Of a stretch of 64,000 bases of DNA, positions 58,801 to 64,000 are shown piece after piece. Below the pieces are notes generated by a model that saw only the letters and a list, made by a program, of their open reading frames with translations, did no database searches and had not been told where the DNA came from. Each line of letters begins with the position of its first letter. Within the stretch, counting starts at the first letter, position 1. The position numbers and the translations under genes were made by a program. Origin of the DNA: Lineus longissimus (taxonomy: Eukaryota > Nemertea > Pilidiophora > Heteronemertea > Lineidae); assembly GCF_910592395.1 (NCBI RefSeq), contig NC_088317.1, forward strand, positions 3,658,001-3,722,000, in the 5' to 3' direction.

Positions 58801-61800
58801 TTTCAATATATTCCGCCTGTCGATACTTTATGACCAAAGAGTAAAAACAGCCTGAATCTCAGGATGACATTGATATAGACGGAATAGCAATTGGGCACTG
58901 CGAACTCACCTTTCGCGATGTCGTCCTTGCTCTGCACAGAGAACGTCTTCCCGTCGTCTGTCTTCACGGTCGCGCGCAGTTTCCCGCCCTTGATCTCCAT
59001 CAACAACTGGCCCTCCTCGAACGTCTGCCCGTCCCCACGAATTCCTAAAATGGTACCCTCATGGCTCGCTAGCACCTTCGTGCGGGCGAACAGGGAGAGT
59101 TGGTCCTTGAAGTCGAGCTCAGAGGCGGGTACTCGGAAGCGCCCTCCTTCGCCGTCGGAGGGCCGAATGAAGATTTCACCACCGTCTGTCTTGGCCTTGA
59201 TGATCTTTTGATCCTTGTTCTGTTTCTTCAGTACATTATCGTTGATGGCTTGGTAGATGTTGTTGCCGTCTGGAAAGAAAATTTGTGTACCTCAGTGCTT
59301 TGAGGCTTCAGCATACACTCGTAATACATATAGAAATGCATCCATCTTAAAGTTCTTTACTCTCGACAACAAGAGTGACCCCTCCCTCTCCAACGAAATT
59401 TCAAAAGAAATCGTCGATAAAATACGTTATTGCACTTCGTACTTCGTCGTACGAATAGATCTTTCGTAAGGCTTTTAACCTGCCTAATGACTATCATCTC
59501 ATGGTAAAGAGCACCCGGAAATTGCAGGTCACTTACGATTAAGATAGCCTAAGGAGGGCCGCATATTCGGAATCACGGCATTCAAGTCCCCTTGCGCAGA
59601 CGCGGCAATAACACCGCCGTTGTTTACCAATCTCACCGAGCCCACAGTCGCCATGACTCTGAGTTTGGCGATGGTGGCTTTGTCCGTGGGGGGCTTCAGG
59701 CCGGCTGGGATCTCTATCACAAGATTCTTCCTGTTATACGACCCCGAGGCGTGGACTTTGTCGAAGACTTGCAGCAGGTTCTTAAAGATCATGTCGGGGG
59801 TGGAGGCGGAGGCGGAGGCGGAAAACTTCAAACCTGAGAGAAAAAAAAGGATCACAAATTGAGTTCTGAGTGCATCGAGTCGGATCATTACATGCGTAAA
59901 CGGGAGTTTACTAGCGTACACCAGATGTGGCCCGCTAATGACACCAATTCCCGTATTGGCAATGGCCATAGCATGCATGCATTGAGTTTGGGTTTACGCC
60001 GACGGTTAGTCGGTCTTTCGATATTTCTGGGCCCCAGCATGGCGTCATCATCGAGCACCACCTGAGCGTACACCGCGGCTGAAAGAGTGTGTTCAGACGT
60101 CACTACTTCGCCTCTTGGGATTTCTGTCCATTCTTATATACACGTTGAGGAAGTTGCCCGAGCATTTGTCCATTTTTAACACGGTCTGTAACATCTTCCT
60201 TCTATGCGAGATGAACGAGAGTGTGTTAAAAGTGATAAAGTTGAGAGAAAATAGAGCTGAGTAGATCAGGGACAATTTCGTTTTCAAATTGCAAAATTAT
60301 AAAGTGAAGTACAGGAAAAGAAATTACGACGCATACAGTAGCCTCCCACCGGCCACCGTAATAACTTACCGGCTACCGTACTCTTGTACTTGGCGACATC
60401 AGCTTGGCTGTTGAATGCCAAATGCTCCGCCTTCCCATCCTGGTTCAATGCTACGTTCAGGTTCATCCCACCAGCGCCAAACCAGCAGGTATCCAACAAG
60501 TGATTGATGTGGAATCGCGCTGACTCGAACGAAACTTTGTCTGCGCTTGATACTCCGGAGCCGTCCAGCACCATAATCGTCGCACCGTCCCATTTTTCCT
60601 TCTTATCGTCTGAATTGTGAAAGAAACGATTCAAAAAGTTTAAAAGGACATCATTCCATCCTAGAGGGTGCTGAAGGCGGACTGAGTTACGAGTATCTGG
60701 TTGTAAATAGAAAGATTTGCCAAACGTCAACGTCTATGAGCGCCAAGCTCTTTCTTATAGGTGCTGAAACTTTCTATTGTATGTAGGGAAAGCCAAACGA
60801 ATCAATCATCGCATCTTAGGAACTGCTTTCATTAAAAGGTTTTAAAAAACAGATATGGAAATACCAATAAAACTGTCCCGCACAAAACTTGGATGCGTCG
60901 CCCTCTAACGACTGCGTCCTAAATCATTTATAATATCCGTGCTCCCATGTCATCTGTTGCGGCAATTGTTGGAATAAGGCGCGGAATTATAAAAAGTGAG
61001 CGCTAAACAAGGAATAAGTGTCTACCTTCACGCACCTGTTTTAGCGTCAGCCATGTCGGCGACATTGGCCACTACCGCACTGGGGATCAGATCCAACCAC
61101 ATTCCTGCTGAACCTCCGTTGATGTAGATCGGAAAGCCGCCATTTGCAAAGAAACTGGCGTCGGATTTGATCTTTCCTAAGTTCTCTTGGTTCACCTTCG
61201 CAGCAAGCAAGAGTTCAGCCTTTGCCTTTTCTGCCTTTAAGGAGAAAAATGTTTTTTAGTAACTAGATTAAAGGTCTCGCTTGAAATTGAAATGTTGGAA
61301 ACGAGAATTACGTCAACATTATTCATGGCACTCTAATAGTGCATTGCTTCATAGTACCATAAAGCGATAAACATAAAGGTCTCACTTTGAACTTCAGAAC
61401 TTTTGTTAGGCTTTCGATTATTGTAAAGAACTATGGCAAATCTTAATGAATCATGTCCGCTTTAGTTTTGAATTAGAGATCGTGGTATGATCTAACGAAT
61501 GACATTAGGCCCGTTTAAATACATCAATAAATGTCTGAGAAATCCTCCTTGAAAGAAACATTGCCAGCCCAAAAATGTCGCAAACTATCCTAATTCGTGA
61601 CGTACTCACTGTTGAAAACTTGTCATATTGTTCCTTGATCAGCTTCAATATCTCCACAACCATAATCTTGGTTCCCTCATCATACATCATGCCGGAAATC
61701 TCGAGGATGTAACTCAGAGACTTTTCCTCATTCAGGTAGTGTCTGATTTGGACCTCATTTCCGATGTTGGTCACTAGATGGAGCTTTAATCCGTCGCCGC

Positions 61801-62958
61801 CGAGACTGCGTGTGTACAGATTGATGATGGCAAGACGCCTCACTTCTTCGAACTCTTGGCGGGAAGCTGCGCTGTCCAAGGTCAGGACTATGTCTTTCTT
61901 CTCGCGGATTTTGTTACCTACATGTAGAAATGATATAACAATTATACTGAGAGCTTTTATATTGAAAACAAATTGGGGGAAAAAAACCAAATAGCAAAAT
62001 GTGGGCTATAGCTTCTTTTATTACATCCATACCTATCTTGACCTTTGTTCGCTTCTTACTTGGCAACCGATCCATCTTCGGGTTGCTTTCTCCTGAAAAA
62101 AACAATGGGATTCGTCAATCTGAAAGTAAGGCGGCGACCTGCCCAATGAAGTAAAATGGACGGCTAATAATCCATTTACAACTGTGCTGTGATGCAAACC
62201 TTTGCCGATGGGATTCGTCAAGCTGTAAGGTCCAATGAAGTCAAATGGACGGCTAACCATCAAACTGTACTGTGATGCAGACCTTTTTGAAGTGTCAATT
62301 TCCTGTTTCCAGTGCAGTTCAAAGTTAGGGCAATTTATTCTTTCAGGCGAAGTTACATTAGTGATGCAATGTATCAACAAACAATACAGTATCAAAACGA
62401 CCGTTCTGCGCTCATAGAATTCAGCATCAATACTAAACATTCCATGTAGAAACTTAAAAATTCCGCATTAATAATTGATTTTTTATGAGTTTAAATTTAC
62501 GACATACCTATGACGCACTTCTGTGCCTGGAACTCCCCAATCATTTTCGCGATGTTGTCCGGATCTTTCATCACCGACCTGTGCGCCTCGTTCCCCACGA
62601 AGTCTGCCAGGCGGTCCTGTCCTGGGGTTCCCGTACTAATGGCATAGATTTGAGCCTTGTCTTCCGGGGGGAGGATGTTAGCCAGATAATCCTTGTTCGC
62701 TTCCGCGTCGACGAATACGTAGATTATTTTGGTGCAATGGTCCGAGGAGGCGATGCCTGCAAAGTCAGTAAGATGTTCAGAAGGCTGCAGTAAAGCCCAC
62801 AAAGAAAACTTGTGACTTTGGTTATCCCACTTATACTACTCATGTCCTTCTCAGTTTCGTCCGAATAGTATGCGAATCAAATTATTGAATGAATTTCAAA
62901 TCTACTTACAGCACAGGGATACAATCAGCAGCAGAATAAGAAAGCCGCGTGTCGTCAT
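55805..62958 (-). CDS. Secreted VWA/LamG multidomain protein with basic C-terminus, 919 residues, 13 exons
   Basis: Minus-strand exons: 62958-62910, 62756-62508, 62092-62033, 61917-61610, 61234-61036, 60609-60370, 59833-59537, 59269-58910, 58303-58052, 57576-57259, 57028-56735, 56209-56141, 55869-55805. Signal peptide MTTRGFLILLLIVSLCC, then a segment like the second half of a VWA domain (KIIYVFVDAEAN, AQIYAIST), then one like the first half (DIVLTLDSAAS, LKLHLVTNIGNEVQI), then a second, degenerate VWA (ATIMVLDGSGVSS, residues about 295-465). Next come two LamG-like jelly rolls (about 505-670 and 690-860), each split as LSLFARTK...GWRLLGL or AFTVGAYF...GWHFGAY. A Thr/Ala/Pro linker precedes GSGWFKKRRRRRR and the stop. 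Eleven of twelve introns are phase 1, as in domain-shuffled extracellular proteins. VWA plus LamG recalls shell-matrix Pif-type proteins, but no chitin-binding domain is seen, so function is open. Confidence 0.82.
56312..56380. repeat. 31-bp-arm hairpin with 7-base loop
   Basis: Arm 56312-56342 (GAATTTTCGCAAAGC, CCGAAACGCCAACG) is inverted at 56350-56380 with about 28 of 31 positions matching. It lies in the last-but-one region of the VWA/LamG gene, in the intron after exon 56735-57028. Confidence 0.8.
57776..57823 (-). CDS. Possible 48-bp cassette exon of the VWA/LamG gene
   Basis: Minus strand, between an AAG acceptor and an ACAG/GTAAC donor, phase 1 at both ends, so it can be included or skipped without changing frame. 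It encodes MNFLELKKFAT, resembling the end of the preceding exon (LNKLLETKKYEI), which suggests a duplicated exon end. The acceptor is weak, and a stronger AG seven bases upstream would break the frame. Its inclusion would give 935 residues. Confidence 0.35.
58396..58725 (+). repeat. About 65-bp degenerate minisatellite in a VWA/LamG intron
   Basis: Units of the form CTTCTCCATACACGTTCCCT, TTCTTTTTATTCATCTGACA recur about five times. The same unit appears at 56282-56306 and 56411-56450 in another intron of the same gene. Confidence 0.7.
62106..62284 (+). repeat. About 103-bp tandem duplication in a VWA/LamG intron
   Basis: TGGGATTCGTCAA starts units at 62106 and 62209. Both contain CCAATGAAG, AAATGGACGGCTAA and CTGTGATGCA. 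The second unit lacks about 25 bases. Confidence 0.75.
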
Positions 62959-64000
62959 CTTTCCGACCTCTAGGCTTGTCCTTAAAGATGACAACCTCCA
63001 AGCGTTACCCTAAAGAAAGAGAGCCATTCATTCGAACAATCATTTCTGGTTAAATTGTCTTTTTCCGCCATGCATGAGTTTAGTTGCGCGGGTAGTACAT
63101 GTATTTCCTAGTTAAACCAGTTTTCGTTTATCACAAATTAGTATTACGAGGACGAAATCACAACCAAAATGCTGGGATAAGTCCACTTTAAGAAGATGAA
63201 ATGTCCTGAGTCGGAACACGAAAATGATGTCAGACCCGAAGGACAGAGACAATGGCACAATCTTGTCCGAAGACAGGGACGCGTCTTGATACGTCAGAAG
63301 AAACATGTCGCAACCTCGCTGCTCGGTTTGATTTGAAACAGGGGAGTTAATTTTGAACCAAACTAAACCGTATAATATGGGATGGTCATTTAGGTCCAAT
63401 AAGCTTGCAAGTAACTTTTTCACTCTATAAAACGATCTTACCCGCCAACGAATTTTGTGTTCCAAATACTTTGCTAGAGTCGTCCACAGATTATAGTAAC
63501 GAAGATAGGTTACGAAGGGCTTTTTATCCTAAAAAAGCAGACTTAAACGAGCCTCCCAAATAGATGTGCCCCTGTCTGTCGCTTTCAGACCAACAACATG
63601 CATTGACCCGAAAAAGTGATCGATTACGCAGCCGTCCCGTATTTCAAGGGCGTTCACCACATGTGACTTCATCAGAAACTCGAATATATCGGGTTGCGGT
63701 GCTTTATTCAATTTTAAATGTACATGTATACTGCACTGTGTTTATTTCTTTTCAACTCCGCAATTAGAACTGCCCAATAAGTTCCCCATCGAGATTCCTT
63801 CCTCACTTAGGGTCGATTCACCTGTCTAATTATTGCACTACCTTTGGTTTTATCTCTTAAAGGAATCATGCGATATCAAGGGCATCCGCATCAATATGAC
63901 GACATGCCTGTACATCTCCCTTTTAATATTTGTGATTTGCCACTGATTTGAAATTATTGAGTATCATTTTGTTTACTTCGAATATATTGGCCATATGATA
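62959..64000. other. Region upstream of the VWA/LamG gene, no supported gene
   Basis: It should contain the promoter and any 5' untranslated exon of the minus-strand VWA/LamG gene. Short open frames on both strands have no recognisable domain and no splice context. No clear TATA box was identified. Confidence 0.4.

Noticed and set aside
63529-63711. 60-codon minus-strand frame upstream of the VWA/LamG gene
   Set aside because: No similarity to any family I know and no signals around it.
1-64000. CRISPR arrays, operons, bacterial-type promoters or ribosome binding sites
   Set aside because: The DNA is clearly eukaryotic; tandem repeats seen have no spacer structure.

Overview
This is a window of animal nuclear DNA. 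Every gene except one is broken into short exons with GT-AG introns, the proteins are metazoan families (a motin, a Na+/K+-ATPase beta subunit, a CAP-Gly protein, Strawberry notch), and the introns are full of microsatellites, small inverted-repeat elements and tRNA-like SINE pieces. The style of the repeats (a GTC-rich element that begins with an AGCTCACCT hairpin; TA-flanked small elements) and a secreted VWA/LamG protein fit a marine invertebrate, most likely a spiralian such as a mollusc or brachiopod. That placement is inference. Exon models were built by hand from reading frame, splice sites and intron phase; every assembled model stays open in frame.

Layout. 1-346: first coding exon of a TAF6-family histone-fold gene on the minus strand, running off the left edge. 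480-540: a compact promoter shared with the next gene. 1166-3032 (+): a small CAP-Gly protein. 3.4-13.2 kb: about 10 kb without a coding exon I can support, probably upstream sequence and untranslated exons of the next gene. 13266-25492 (+): angiomotin (motin), 12 coding exons, 752 residues. 25.9-33.9 kb: non-coding, holding the motin 3' end, a cluster of RFX X-box-like sites and the probable 3' region of the next gene. 33906-38235 (-): Na+/K+-ATPase beta subunit, 5 exons, 300 residues. 38965-51593 (+): a Strawberry notch / FORGETTER1-type helicase-like protein, 23 coding exons, 1998 residues, head to head with the ATPase gene. 53633-55273 (+): an intronless, membrane-anchored arylsulfatase-like protein whose catalytic cysteine and several active-site residues are replaced. 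55805-62958 (-): a secreted VWA/LamG protein, 13 exons, 919 residues, with an Arg/Lys-rich tail. 62959-64000: no supported gene.

The most interesting part is the right end. A pseudo-sulfatase that looks unable to cleave sulfate esters lies tail to tail with a secreted VWA/LamG protein. That protein shows what looks like a C-terminal VWA half before an N-terminal VWA half, a LamG pair encoded by parallel exon pairs, nearly all phase-1 introns, and a basic C-terminus. A shared extracellular role in binding sulfated glycans is possible, but that is inference from domain content. The housekeeping genes on the left form two divergent pairs (TAF6-like/CAP-Gly and ATP1B/SBNO).
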